Notes: generated by a model not told the origin, from the sequence alone. Shown: positions 46,687 through 57,648, counted from the stretch's first letter. The stretch: 64,000 bases of DNA from Bacteroidota bacterium (GCA_947469885.1 CANIQT010000003.1:1-64000); one strand, 5' to 3'. Made by a program: numbers and translations.

Positions 46687-48084
46687 TTATTTCATCGAAC
46701 CACACATGTCTTCCGGTTTCACCCAAAGGTCAAATTGTTCGTTGGTTACCAAGCCAAGTTCTATTGCCGCTTCGCGCAAAGTTTTATTTTCTTTGTAAGC
46801 TTTCTTTGCAATTTTAGCTGCATTCTCGTATCCTATATGAGTGTTCAACGATGTAACCAACATCAACGAATTTTCGAGATGTTGTTTCAATATCGGTAAA
46901 TTAGGTTCTATACCCACTGCACAATTATCGTTAAACGAAACACAAGCATCACCTATCAAACGAGCCGATTGCAACACATTGGCAGCTATCACCGGTTTAA
47001 AAACATTCAATTCGAAATGACCTAACGAGCCACCAATAGAAACCGCCACATCATTGCCCATCACCTGAGCACACACCATCGTTAATGCTTCGGGCTGTGT
47101 AGGGTTTACTTTGCCCGGCATAATGGACGAGCCCGGCTCGTTGTCAGGAATAATTAATTCTCCTATTCCGCTTCTTGGTCCCGAACTTAACATGCGAACA
47201 TCGTTTGCAATTTTCATTAGCGAAACTGCACTACGTTTTAAAGCACCTGATAATTCAACCATTGCATCGTGTGCTGCAAGGGCTTCAAATTTGTTGGGAG
47301 CTGTAACAAATGGTAAACCGGTAAGCTCTGCTATTTTTTTTGCAACCAGTACATCGTATCCCTTAGGTGTGTTCAACCCTGTGCCCACTGCTGTTCCGCC
47401 CAATGCCAGTTCGCGAACCATTTCAATTGCATTTTTCACCGCGCGAATACTGTTTGTAATTTGCTGTGCATAGCCCGAAAACTCTTGTCCAAGAGTTAAG
47501 GGTGTAGCATCCATAAAGTGTGTACGCCCTGTTTTTACAATGCTTTTAAAGTCTTCCGTTTTTTTCAATAAAGTGTCTCTTAGTTTTTCCATTCCCGGAA
47601 GGGTAATGTCCACCACTTGTTTGTAAGCCGCAATGTGCATGGCAGTGGGGTAAGTATCGTTTGATGATTGCGATTTATTTACATCATCATTTGGATGAAC
47701 AACTATTTTTCCTTCCCCTAATTTATTTCCCAACAACACATGAATGCGGTTAGAAATTACTTCGTTCACATTCATGTTCGATTGTGTGCCCGAGCCAGTT
47801 TGCCAAATTACCAAAGGAAATTCGTTGTCCAGTTTGCCGGCAATAATTTCGTCACATGCTTTTGCAATCAGGTCTTTTTTGTCAGCAGCCAACACTCCCA
47901 ACTCCGCATTTGCCATTGCTGCTGCTTTTTTCAAATACCCAAAAGCATAAATAATTTCTTTAGGCATTGATGCTTCCGGACCTATTTTAAAATTGTTTCT
48001 TGAGCGTTCGGTTTGTGCTCCCCAATATTTATCGGCAGGCACTTTCACCTCGCCCATTGTGTCTTTTTCTATTCTGTATTCCAT
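46687..48084 (-). CDS. fumC: Class II fumarate hydratase
   Basis: [38 protein letters not shown]. Confidence 0.95.
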   Translation of the reverse strand: MEYRIEKDTMGEVKVPADKYWGAQTERSRNNFKIGPEASMPKEIIYAFGYLKKAAAMANAELGVLAADKKDLIAKACDEIIAGKLDNEFPLVIWQTGSGTQSNMNVNEVISNRIHVLLGNKLGEGKIVVHPNDDVNKSQSSNDTYPTAMHIAAYKQVVDITLPGMEKLRDTLLKKTEDFKSIVKTGRTHFMDATPLTLGQEFSGYAQQITNSIRAVKNAIEMVRELALGGTAVGTGLNTPKGYDVLVAKKIAELTGLPFVTAPNKFEALAAHDAMVELSGALKRSAVSLMKIANDVRMLSSGPRSGIGELIIPDNEPGSSIMPGKVNPTQPEALTMVCAQVMGNDVAVSIGGSLGHFELNVFKPVIAANVLQSARLIGDACVSFNDNCAVGIEPNLPILKQHLENSLMLVTSLNTHIGYENAAKIAKKAYKENKTLREAAIELGLVTNEQFDLWVKPEDMCGSMK

Positions 48085-48151
48085 TTTTTTACTATTTATT
48101 TGTTGTTTATTTATTTCGAATTCAAAATTACAATTTTAATTAATTTAAAAA

Positions 48152-49241
48152 CTAACTATTCCCATATTCCATCAAATAGGCTTTAATAAAATCGTTTAAC
48201 TCCCCATCCATCACCGCCTGTACGTTCGATGTTTCGTAGCCCGTACGAATATCTTTTACTAATTTATAAGGATGAAAAACATAGTTGCGTATTTGCGAAC
48301 CCCACTCAATTTTCTTTTTATTTCCTTCTATAACAGCCGATGCTTCTCGTTTTTTACGCATTTCTATTTCAAACAACTGGCTCTTCAATAGTTTAATAGC
48401 ATTGTCCTTATTTTCAAATTGCGAGCGCGATTCCTGATTTTTAATGATGATGCCCGATGGTTTATGATGCAGCCGCACTGCAGTTTCCACCTTGTTTACA
48501 TTTTGTCCTCCTGCCCCACCCGACCGGAATGTATCCCATTCAATATCTGCCGGATTTACATCAATCACTATGGTATCATCAATCAGCGGATACGCATACA
48601 CAGAAGCAAAAGAAGTATGCCGCTTAGCATTCGAATCGAACGGAGAGATGCGCACCAGACGGTGTACACCGTTTTCGCCTTTCAAATAACCAAATGCATA
48701 ATCGCCTTCAAACTCCAGTGTCACTTGCTTTATTCCAGCCACATCACCATTCGAGCGGTCGGTTTCTTTTATTTTAAATCCATTTTTTTCGCCCCACATA
48801 ATGTACATCCGCATCAGCATTTCTGCCCAGTCGCAGCTTTCGGTACCGCCAGCACCTGCATTTATCTGCACCACACAACTCAAAATATCTTCCTTTCGCG
48901 AAAGCATATTTTTAAATTCAATGTCTTCGAGCAATTTCAATGCAGTGGCAAAGTGTTCTTCCACATCACTTTCCGAGGCTTCCCCTTCCTTAAAATACTC
49001 GTACATCAAAGCAAGGTCGTCCACCTCACGATTTAATTTATCGTAAGCGGTAGTCCAATTCTTTTTAATTTTAGTTTGTTTCAGCAGTTCTTCTGCTTTC
49101 TTAGGATTGTCCCAAAAATCGGGAGCAAGTGCTTTTTCCTCTTCCTCGGTTATTTCACGCAGTTTCTGAGCGATGTCAAAGATGTCCCTCCAACGCGTCA
49201 GTGCGTAATCGAAGGTCCTTTAGTTGGTCTGTAGTAATCAT
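48152..49241 (-). CDS. prfB: Peptide chain release factor 2, with programmed +1 frameshift at CTTTGA (49176-49181)
   Basis: Zero frame [27 protein letters not shown], then +1 frame [25 protein letters not shown]...; SD-like GGAGGG just before; [21 protein letters not shown] motif. Confidence 0.95.
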
Positions 49242-49316
49242 GGGCGCAAAAGTAATATTAATAAAGAGATGCCATGAATAAATTAAAGGTATTTTTGTCG
49301 AAGAATAAATTAATTT

Positions 49317-49793
49317 ATGCAAACAAAATATTTTAGAGTAAACAAAAAAGAATACTGTCACATCACTGATCAAATTATTTTTGTAATCAACAGTAAAGAG
49401 GTATCCCGTGTTCCACTCGAATTCGAATTAGGCGAAGGATGGGGAATTATCAGTATGTTGAACTACATCGTTTTTGTTTTCCTGTTTATTTACACCACCA
49501 TTTCCTTGTCGGCTTATGGTGCAAATTATTTTTTGCAACCAATAAACTATGGCACTTTATTTTTATTGATTCTTTTTTTGATGAGAATAAAAAACGGATT
49601 TGTTGCTAGCCGCACACCCACCATTTCACGCAATAAAATCAAATCTATTTATTTTAAAACTCCTAAGTTCTCTTATCCCAGATTGGTTATTTATTTCACC
49701 GGACCGGAAGGAAAGGTGTTAAGAAAAACAATTCCTATTCGTAACAAGAAGGAGGCATTAGCGGTGTTGAAGGAAACAGGGGTACTTATTTAG
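49317..49793 (+). CDS. Hypothetical membrane protein
   Basis: ORF with two TM segments; no recognised motif. Confidence 0.5.
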   Translation: MQTKYFRVNKKEYCHITDQIIFVINSKEVSRVPLEFELGEGWGIISMLNYIVFVFLFIYTTISLSAYGANYFLQPINYGTLFLLILFLMRIKNGFVASRTPTISRNKIKSIYFKTPKFSYPRLVIYFTGPEGKVLRKTIPIRNKKEALAVLKETGVLI

Positions 49794-49802
49794 TTAAAGG
49801 TA

Positions 49803-50285
49803 TCAAGTTTCAAGTTTAAGAATATCCCAAATCAAATCCTGTTCAAAGCCCCTTGATGCGATATATTTAGCAACCTTATATTTCTTCACTATTTCTTTTC
49901 CTCCTTTTATTTCTTTCGATTTTTTAGTGATAAGGTCTTTAATTGTTTTCATATAATCTTTATCATCTATCTCCTGCATGGCTTTCTTTATACAGTAGTC
50001 AGATATTTTTCTTTTCTTCAACTCCAGCTTAATCTTTACTCGCCCCCACTTCTTTATCCTGAATTTACCACCTGCATAGGCTTTAGCAAACCGTTCTTCA
50101 TTCAAAAAATTATCTGTAATCAATTTGGCAATTATATTCTCCACATCAGTACTGTACAATCCCCATTCATACAATTTATCCCTCATTTCCTGCTGGCAAC
50201 GTTCTTGGTAAGCACAAGTAGATTCTGCCTTTAATAAAGCCTGCGAAGGAGTAAGTTTTTTTTTAGGTTTATTTTCTTCGTACAT
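49803..50285 (-). CDS. recX: Regulatory protein RecX
   Basis: LITDNFLNEERFAKAYAGGKFRIKKWGRVKIKLELKKRKIS. Confidence 0.88.
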   Translation of the reverse strand: MYEENKPKKKLTPSQALLKAESTCAYQERCQQEMRDKLYEWGLYSTDVENIIAKLITDNFLNEERFAKAYAGGKFRIKKWGRVKIKLELKKRKISDYCIKKAMQEIDDKDYMKTIKDLITKKSKEIKGGKEIVKKYKVAKYIASRGFEQDLIWDILKLET

Positions 50286-50302
50286 AACTTTGAAACTTGA
50301 AA

Positions 50303-51658
50303 CTAAATTAATCCTCTCGCTTTCAATTCAAGATACTTATTTATAGTATTAACAGATAAATGTTGAGGTGCTGTTAAAATACTATGAATGCCATACTTCT
50401 CCAGCTCTTTAACAATTAATTTTTTCTCGTACGAAAATTTTTCTGCAATTGTTTTATTGTAAACTTCTTCGGTAGTTGTGGCAGGAGTATTTAGAAAAGA
50501 CTGTAGTTCTGTATTCTCAAAAAAAATAACAACAAGTAGATGGTCCTTTGCTAATCTTCTCAGATATTTTAGTTGGCGTTGTAAACCGGAAAGGCTCTCG
50601 AAGTTAGTATAAAGTAGCATCAAACTTCGCTGATTAATTTTTGTTTTTACATTGATAAATAAATTCTCAAAATCACTTTCAAGGTATCCTGTTTTTTGAT
50701 TGTATAATAGTTCAAGTATCTTTTGCAATTGAGCATTTCTTCTATCGGCTAGCAGCACAGATTGTACCTTGTGCGAAAAAGTAACAATGCCTGCTTTATC
50801 ATGTTTCAACATAGCGATGTTTGAAATCACCAATGAGGAATTAATTGCATAATCCAACAAACTCAATCCCTCAAAAGGCATTCGCATTACTCTACCCATA
50901 TCAATTAATGAATACACCTGCTGCGATTTCTCATCCTGGTATTGATTAATCATGATTTTGTTTTTTCGAGCAGTTGCTTTCCAGTTAATGGTTCTGTAAT
51001 CATCGCCTGCTACATATTCTTTTATTTGTTCAAATTCTACATTGTTTCCTCTTCTTCTTATTTTCTTAATTCCTGCATCTGTCAGGTTGTTGGATATGGC
51101 AAGCAATTCATACTTTCGCATTTGCATAAACGATGGATACACAGGAACCATCATGTCCTGAGAAAAACGAAAACGCTTTTGCACCAATCCAAGCGGACTT
51201 TTTACAAAAAGATTTACCGCACCAAAACTATATTCACCGCGCTTTACAGGATGTAAATCATATTCAACAATTTTATTTTTACCGGAATCAATAGTCAGTT
51301 TAAATTCTTTATCTCTCACTTGAAATTGAAAAGGCAATTCATCAATCACTGAAATTCGTACAGGAAATAAATAGCGATTTTCTAAAACAATTTGCACCGG
51401 GTTATCATCACCATTTGATAATTTGTCCAATGTATCACGTCTAGCAAACATGCCAGTTTTGTTGCTATATAATATAATTGCATCCACAGCAACCAAACTC
51501 AGAATAATGATTAAAGCATAATTTGCAAACGGATATAGAATAGGGAAGTAGAAGCCAAACACAAGCAATACAACTTCTGATACAATTATATAATAGAGCA
51601 GATTTGAAACGTATATTGATTTTAGGATTTTTTTCATCTTGAGTATAACCCCTGTCAT
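50303..51658 (-). CDS. DUF58 domain-containing protein
   Basis: FEQIKEYVAGDDYRTINWKATARKNKIMINQYQDEKSQQVYSLIDMGRVM. Confidence 0.9.
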   Translation of the reverse strand: MTGVILKMKKILKSIYVSNLLYYIIVSEVVLLVFGFYFPILYPFANYALIIILSLVAVDAIILYSNKTGMFARRDTLDKLSNGDDNPVQIVLENRYLFPVRISVIDELPFQFQVRDKEFKLTIDSGKNKIVEYDLHPVKRGEYSFGAVNLFVKSPLGLVQKRFRFSQDMMVPVYPSFMQMRKYELLAISNNLTDAGIKKIRRRGNNVEFEQIKEYVAGDDYRTINWKATARKNKIMINQYQDEKSQQVYSLIDMGRVMRMPFEGLSLLDYAINSSLVISNIAMLKHDKAGIVTFSHKVQSVLLADRRNAQLQKILELLYNQKTGYLESDFENLFINVKTKINQRSLMLLYTNFESLSGLQRQLKYLRRLAKDHLLVVIFFENTELQSFLNTPATTTEEVYNKTIAEKFSYEKKLIVKELEKYGIHSILTAPQHLSVNTINKYLELKARGLI

Positions 51659-51697
51659 TGTTTAGAACACTGACAGGGGTATGTCGTAAGGTAAATA

Positions 51698-52675
51698 CTA
51701 CCTTGGTATTTCTATTTTTTCAATAATTTGTTTAATAATATCATTAGATGTAATTCCTTCCATTTCCTTTTCAGGAGTGAGTATTACCCGATGTTTCAAA
51801 ACAGGAGTTGCAACAAATTTAATATCATCAGGTGTTACAAAGTCTCTACCTCTCATCGCAGCAATCGCTTTTGAAGATGAAAGTATTGCCAGTGATGCCC
51901 TTGGCGATGCTCCTAAATAAAGCGAAGAATTATTTCTTGTTTGATTTACGATTTTAGCGATGTAAGAAATAAGATTTGCATCAATGTGTACCGAACTCAC
52001 CTTGCCTCTGTATTCTTTTACTTGTGCAGCATTCATCACACTGTTAACAGTATTAATATCCACAGTATCTTTTCGTGCATGATAATCAGTAATAATTTTA
52101 GTTTCGTTTTCCAAAGACGGATAAGTAACTTCTATTTTAAATATAAATCTGTCCAATTGCGCTTCCGGCAAACGATAGGTGCCTTCTTGTTCAATTGGAT
52201 TTTGTGTTGCTAATACAATAAACGGAGCAGCTAACTGGTAAGTTTTTCCATCAACAGTAATTTGTCTCTCTTCCATGGCTTCAAACAAAGCAGATTGAGT
52301 TTTTGCAGGAGCGCGATTAATTTCATCAATCAAAATGATGTTTGAAAACAAAGGACCTTGTTTGAATTCAAACTCTGTTGTTTTTAAATTATAAATACTG
52401 GTGCCAATAATATCCGAAGGCATTAAATCGGGTGTAAACTGAATACGGGAAAAACCAACTGACATCGTTCTTGAAAGAAGTTTTGCCGTTAATGTTTTTG
52501 CCACACCGGGAACACCTTCTATTAATACATGTCCATCAGCAAGAATGGCTGCTATCAGCAATTCAATCATATCGTCCTGCCCGACTATAATTTTATTCAC
52601 TTCCTGCTTGATATTGGCAACAGCTATTTGCAAGCCACTTAAATCAACTCTGTTTTGAAATACTTGTTCTTCCAT
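51698..52675 (-). CDS. MoxR-family AAA ATPase
   Basis: GVPGVAKTLTAKLLSRTM Walker A, DEINRAPAKTQSALFEAMEERQIT. Confidence 0.94.
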   Translation of the reverse strand: MEEQVFQNRVDLSGLQIAVANIKQEVNKIIVGQDDMIELLIAAILADGHVLIEGVPGVAKTLTAKLLSRTMSVGFSRIQFTPDLMPSDIIGTSIYNLKTTEFEFKQGPLFSNIILIDEINRAPAKTQSALFEAMEERQITVDGKTYQLAAPFIVLATQNPIEQEGTYRLPEAQLDRFIFKIEVTYPSLENETKIITDYHARKDTVDINTVNSVMNAAQVKEYRGKVSSVHIDANLISYIAKIVNQTRNNSSLYLGASPRASLAILSSSKAIAAMRGRDFVTPDDIKFVATPVLKHRVILTPEKEMEGITSNDIIKQIIEKIEIPR

Positions 52676-52703
52676 TTATATAAATTATTTAATTGTTATT
52701 GTG

Positions 52704-53933
52704 TTATCGTTTGTTTTCTTTGTAAAAATCTTCAATCATCCTGTTTAGCTTTAACAACTGCTGTTGTGTTATGCTTTGTTTAAAAGTAATATCAGAAAAA
52801 TAATAAAATAAATCGTGAACCTTTGTTTTCTCTATTCCTGAAAGATTTGAGATTCGTTCGATGAATGTATCATCATAAAGTGTTGTTTTTACCTGGAATG
52901 ACGAACGAATATATTCTAAAAAGAAAGTAATCTTTTTGTCAGCAATGTTTTTATGATTTCCTGCTTGATAATATAATGTACCTACAATATCAACAAAGTC
53001 AAGTGTGGTGTTTCGCAAAGGTTCTATCACCGGAATAACTCTTTGTTTTCTTTTAGCACCAATAATCATAAAAATAATTAACGAAAGCATTAGTAAATAA
53101 TATGCTGTAAGCAATGCAGGATTATTAAATATTACCCTCATCGGACTATCCTGGTGAACATTCCCTACTTTATAATATTCATCCCAAATCACTTGTTGAT
53201 TGGGCAGATAAGAAAGTGCTTTATAAACATAGTCACTGTTTCTTTCGCTAACAAAATGATAGTTTGAAAATACCTCTGGTAGTGAAGAGATAAATAATTT
53301 CCCTTTGCCAAATTTTATTTGAATAAAATTAATACTCCCCGAAGAGTTCTTGCCCAGTGCTGTTGTTTTGGTGGTATCAAACGAATTGAAATAAGTGTTT
53401 TCAATTCCCTTTTTATAAACATAATCCGTTTTGCTTTTTAATTCAGGATTAACGAAGTTTATTTTTATTGAGTCCTGAGGTTTGTAAATATTTGAAAGTC
53501 CGGAAGAGTCAGTTGAAATTCCATTTCCATAAATAAAGAAATTATCAGTCTTTAACTTAAGTGTGTCAGCCAATTTTCCAGAAAAATAATTTGCTGCAAT
53601 AAAAACACTATTTCCTCTCCCCACAAAATTCAACAACTCTCTTGTATCTAATTTATCAGGCGAGAAAGATTGATTGATGAAAATATAATTAGAGTTATTT
53701 ATTTCATTCCCTTTTAATGAATTATAAACTGGAACATTCATGATGTTAATGGATTGTCCTGGGAATATACCAGAGAGTGCATCATGCAGGGCTGAAGTGC
53801 CGTAAGGAACTTTATCCTTTTTCATGTACGACAATCTCCAGTCAATAGGTTTGGGAGATAAAACCTGAAGTAGAATTAACCCAACAAAACAAATTGTTAA
53901 AATAATTATATATCTTCTATTGCCCTTTGACAT
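52704..53933 (-). CDS. DUF4350 domain-containing protein
   Basis: Position between MoxR and DUF4129-like genes; VPYGTSALHDALSGIFPG and C-terminal TM. Confidence 0.75.
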   Translation of the reverse strand: MSKGNRRYIIILTICFVGLILLQVLSPKPIDWRLSYMKKDKVPYGTSALHDALSGIFPGQSINIMNVPVYNSLKGNEINNSNYIFINQSFSPDKLDTRELLNFVGRGNSVFIAANYFSGKLADTLKLKTDNFFIYGNGISTDSSGLSNIYKPQDSIKINFVNPELKSKTDYVYKKGIENTYFNSFDTTKTTALGKNSSGSINFIQIKFGKGKLFISSLPEVFSNYHFVSERNSDYVYKALSYLPNQQVIWDEYYKVGNVHQDSPMRVIFNNPALLTAYYLLMLSLIIFMIIGAKRKQRVIPVIEPLRNTTLDFVDIVGTLYYQAGNHKNIADKKITFFLEYIRSSFQVKTTLYDDTFIERISNLSGIEKTKVHDLFYYFSDITFKQSITQQQLLKLNRMIEDFYKENKR

Positions 53934-54664
53934 TACAAATGAAATTCTTTAAACTTTGAAATCGTTCCTTTAAAATTAGTTTCATCCAAATTAAAATCTC
54001 CGTACCAGATATATTCATACATTAAAGATAATTCGTTGAACTTGCTGTTATATTTACTATTTGCAAGCTCTATCGAATAATCATTGTTGGTTTTATCAAT
54101 TTGCCATTTAATAAGATTATTGTCTGTTAGTTGTTTTAATAATTTTAAAAAGTGTAAACGTACAGCCTTTCTATAATCTTTTTTTGAAATAGCATCTTCA
54201 ATCAACTCATCAAACTTAATTTTATTTATGTCCTCTTCAAATTCTTTAAAATCAATTGCCACGGATGCACTCTTTCCATAAATGATTGCCCGTACATCAT
54301 TTTTAACAACTAATATAATGATAATTACTATTACTGCAATTATTAATGCATATTGAAAAAGAGTCCACCCAAGTTTTCCTCCTTTGGTATCAAATATATT
54401 ATCGATTGTCTTCCAAAACCAATCCCAAAATCTGTCCCATAAAGACTTTGGCGCAGGTCCAATTTTATCATATTTATATTCTTTTTTTTCTAAAAGTTTT
54501 TTCTGTTCTTCTGCATTTAATTTTCTTACTTCCACTTTAGAAGAATCTAATGGTACAGTTATAACTGTTTTAGGGGAATCTTTTTTTGCATAACAATTGC
54601 TACTATATAGAAAGCTATACAGTATGAAGAAACTAAAAAATAATTTAATATTGTTGCTCAACAT
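53933..54664 (-). CDS. DUF4129-like membrane protein
   Basis: Central TM and C-terminal KDYRKAVRLHFLKLLKQL...YEYIWYGDF. Confidence 0.65.
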   Translation of the reverse strand: MLSNNIKLFFSFFILYSFLYSSNCYAKKDSPKTVITVPLDSSKVEVRKLNAEEQKKLLEKKEYKYDKIGPAPKSLWDRFWDWFWKTIDNIFDTKGGKLGWTLFQYALIIAVIVIIIILVVKNDVRAIIYGKSASVAIDFKEFEEDINKIKFDELIEDAISKKDYRKAVRLHFLKLLKQLTDNNLIKWQIDKTNNDYSIELANSKYNSKFNELSLMYEYIWYGDFNLDETNFKGTISKFKEFHL

Positions 54665-55631
54665 TATTTACAGGAGCATTTCCAATTTCGTTTATTCTGT
54701 CCATCAAGCCTGTTCCATCTTTCTTTTCAGCAAGACTGAAATAATGAAAACCAATAATAACAGATAGTGTACTATATAACAATGTTGTGCAGAAGGTACA
54801 TATAGTGGCAACAATTAAAAAGCCAACAGGAATATCTCCACCACCATCTTTCAAATGACTAAACATTAAAAACATTTGGTACCCAGCTTGTGGAAGCGAA
54901 AAAACAATACCAGCCAAACCAATTGCCATTGTTGCACAAACTACGATTACCCATGTCCACCAGAAATTATCACGCATAACTTGTCGCGTTCTTCGGAATG
55001 ATTCGAAAACTCCTTTTTGCTCCGTCATTTTTACTAAATAAGTAGCTGACATTTGCCACATAAATGGTGGTAAAATCATTAACATTCCAAGAAGTAAGAA
55101 AAGCGCAAGCAATATACCAATTGCAGGAACAGCAGTGCCTATACCTGCTATTATTACTACTATTACTACTACTATTAGAATTATTAATAGTGTGAATGAA
55201 AAAAACACACCAAGTACATTTCCAATATTTTGTGTTACTGTTCTTTGAACATCACTTACTGTAAATCCTCCAGGACCTTTTTCCAGATAATTAATCATAA
55301 ATGAAAACACCGTTGCCATAGATGCCAGACTGGCAAGTATGGCGGCAAGAATAAAAAGCAAATACGCCCAGCCAAATTGCTGTAAAAGACTATCGATTCC
55401 ACCACTTCCCAATCGATTTATAGAGAACATATTTATAGCATTCGATTGATAAAACGCGCCAGCTATGGCACTTAATAAGATAAATGGTCCTGCTATGAAA
55501 AGGATGCACTGGAAAAATAGTTTTGCATTTTGACGTAAGAATTTTACGGATACATTAAATGTTTCACCGAAATCACGTACCTGACGGAAATTAATTTTTT
55601 CTTGGTTCATTGTTTTGTTGTTAGACCTCAC
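54645..55631 (-). CDS. Multi-TM hypothetical protein
   Basis: Six or so TM helices; cluster context. Confidence 0.6.
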   Translation of the reverse strand: MRSNNKTMNQEKINFRQVRDFGETFNVSVKFLRQNAKLFFQCILFIAGPFILLSAIAGAFYQSNAINMFSINRLGSGGIDSLLQQFGWAYLLFILAAILASLASMATVFSFMINYLEKGPGGFTVSDVQRTVTQNIGNVLGVFFSFTLLIILIVVVIVVIIAGIGTAVPAIGILLALFLLLGMLMILPPFMWQMSATYLVKMTEQKGVFESFRRTRQVMRDNFWWTWVIVVCATMAIGLAGIVFSLPQAGYQMFLMFSHLKDGGGDIPVGFLIVATICTFCTTLLYSTLSVIIGFHYFSLAEKKDGTGLMDRINEIGNAPVNNVEQQY

Positions 55632-55673
55632 CCCCGGCCCCTCTCCTTGAAGAAAGGAGAGGGGAGCCAGCGT
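55626..55673. repeat. Palindromic dispersed repeat (CCCCTCTCCTT-GAAG-AAAGGAGAGGGG)
   Basis: Inverted repeat read directly; related sequences at 17881-17912 and 29694-29714. Confidence 0.7.
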
Positions 55674-55737
55674 GTGAAGTAGTTTGTATTTATAATTTAT
55701 TACTTTTCACTATTTACTATTGTCAATTCGCTATTGC

Positions 55738-56700
55738 CTATTCTCTATTCACTCTCTTATTTAATCTGATTGGATAAATGATAAAGTACCAGATAATAAA
55801 AGTAAGTGATGTGCCGATGATTAGCAAACTCAACCACATGGGCATGTTCGAATATCGAGTTACAAAACTTTCGAAAAAACCTGCTGTGATAAATACCGGA
55901 ATTAGTCCTACTACTATCTTTACTCCTTGTTTGGCACCGCGTACAAAGGACGCTCCCCTTGAATATGTTCCGGGAAATAAAATACTGTTGCCCATCACCA
56001 AACCTGCACACCCGGCAATAATGATTGCTGAGATTTCCAACGTTCCGTGAATCCATATTGCTAAAACAGATTTTAATAATAATCCTTTTGAATAAAAAAA
56101 GTATTGGAATGAACCTAACATAATTCCATTGGAGAAGAGAAGATAGCCCGTTCCGAAGGATGCAAGTATTCCAAATGCAAAACATAAAAACGAAACGTAA
56201 ATATTATTTACAGTAATTCCCAAAAACATATCTATCTGATTCATGCTCTTGTAAACAGCCATTGGGTCGCCTTTATCTATATTATCTAAAGTCATGTTAA
56301 CATAACTATCTCCCAGAATAAGCCGAACAAATGAATCGTCATAAGCTGCAGACACTATGCCTATTAACACTGCAATTACTGTAATAATAAAAGCATACGT
56401 TAATTGCTTGTGTGAGTTTTTGAAAATGAACGGCAATTCGTATTTCCAAAAAGTAATGACGCGAGATTTTTTTTCTTTCTTGTTTTTGTATATTTCCTGA
56501 TGCACCCTTGCAGCAAGCGAATTTAGGTATTGTGTGGTTTTGGCTTTAGGGTAATTGGTTTTGGCATAAGATAAATCATCAGTAAGTTGAATAAATAAAT
56601 CAGCCATCAAATCAGGATTGGCTGCACCTTTGGTGGTGAGCATTGATTCGAATTGCTGCCATTTATCAGCATTTTGTTTAAGGAATGTTATTTCTTTCAT
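55738..56700 (-). CDS. Stage II sporulation protein M-like (SpoIIM) membrane protein
   Basis: LLKSVLAIWIHGTLEISAIIIAGCAGLVMGNSILFPGTYSRGASFVRGAKQGVKIV. Confidence 0.88.
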   Translation of the reverse strand: MKEITFLKQNADKWQQFESMLTTKGAANPDLMADLFIQLTDDLSYAKTNYPKAKTTQYLNSLAARVHQEIYKNKKEKKSRVITFWKYELPFIFKNSHKQLTYAFIITVIAVLIGIVSAAYDDSFVRLILGDSYVNMTLDNIDKGDPMAVYKSMNQIDMFLGITVNNIYVSFLCFAFGILASFGTGYLLFSNGIMLGSFQYFFYSKGLLLKSVLAIWIHGTLEISAIIIAGCAGLVMGNSILFPGTYSRGASFVRGAKQGVKIVVGLIPVFITAGFFESFVTRYSNMPMWLSLLIIGTSLTFIIWYFIIYPIRLNKRVNRE

Positions 56701-56704
56701 TATT

Positions 56705-56840
56705 AATAGCCACGACCTTCAGGTCGTGGTGGTAATATAAAACCATTTTACGGGTTTAGCCAAAGTGTAAGATTATTATTTTGGCTAAAGCCAACAACAA
56801 TTATTAATCGAATACCCCGACCTAAAGGTCGGGGCCATTA
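56705..56840. repeat. ~135-bp palindromic element bounded by CCACGACC-TTCA-GGTCGTGG and CCCCGACC-TAAA-GGTCGGGG hairpins
   Basis: Both hairpins and an internal TTAGCCAAA/TTTGGCTAA inverted repeat read directly. Confidence 0.8.
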
Positions 56841-56931
56841 AATTAATCGTTGTAAATTTATATAAAAATTAATTCTTAGCTAATCTAATCTTCATTACCT
56901 GACAATTTTAAAATATATTTGCGCCTCAATT

Positions 56932-57648
56932 ATGGATAATATAAAAATACAAACCACTCAAAACGTTGATATTGAATACGAGCTTGCCAGCATTGGCGAC
57001 CGTATACTTGCTACTTTGCTGGATTATGTCTTTTTTATTGCTTATGTTTTGTTACTTATACTCATCAGTTCATTAGTTAATGGAAAACTTTTTGAAAGCA
57101 TGGCAATGTTGGTTATCATTTTTCTGCCTCTTTTATTGTATGATTTAATTCTCGAAACGTTTTTCCAAGGACAATCGTTTGGCAAAATGATTATGAAAAT
57201 TAAAGTGGTGAAACTAGACGGAACACAAGCTGGCTTTGGTGCTTATGTGCTACGTTGGTTGTTGCGCATCATTGATACCCGCATATTTTCGGGTGGTGTG
57301 GCATTAATTGCTATTCTGCTAAATGGCAAAGGACAACGCATTGGAGATATGGCTGCAGGTACTACAGTAATTAAATTGAAACACCGAGTAAAGATTACCG
57401 ATACGATTTTGAATACAGTAAAACCTGATTATACTCTTGTTTTTCCGGAAGTGACAAGGCTTACTGATAATGACATTGCAGTTATTAAAGAAGTAATGGT
57501 GGTATCGTTAAGGACAAATAATAATGAGGCTATTGAAAAACTGGCTATGAAAACAAAGGCTGCAATGGGTATCACCACTAATTTACCTCACACACAATTT
57601 CTGGCAACGGTGGTCAACGACTATAGTCATTATAGTTTTGATAAGTGA
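56932..57648 (+). CDS. RDD family membrane protein
   Basis: ELASIGDRILATLLDYVFFIAYVLL, FFQGQSFGKMIMKIKVVKLDG, GKGQRIGDMAAGTTVIK. Confidence 0.92.
   Translation: MDNIKIQTTQNVDIEYELASIGDRILATLLDYVFFIAYVLLLILISSLVNGKLFESMAMLVIIFLPLLLYDLILETFFQGQSFGKMIMKIKVVKLDGTQAGFGAYVLRWLLRIIDTRIFSGGVALIAILLNGKGQRIGDMAAGTTVIKLKHRVKITDTILNTVKPDYTLVFPEVTRLTDNDIAVIKEVMVVSLRTNNNEAIEKLAMKTKAAMGITTNLPHTQFLATVVNDYSHYSFDK

Noticed and set aside
47111-47473. 120-aa plus-strand ORF
   Set aside because: Antisense to fumC, no recognisable features.
48419-49036. 205-aa plus-strand ORF
   Set aside because: Fully antisense to prfB, with no recognisable motif.
55738-56700. Evidence for sporulation (SpoIIM)
   Set aside because: SpoIIM-like proteins are widespread in non-sporulating Bacteroidota with MoxR/RDD genes; no other sporulation genes seen.
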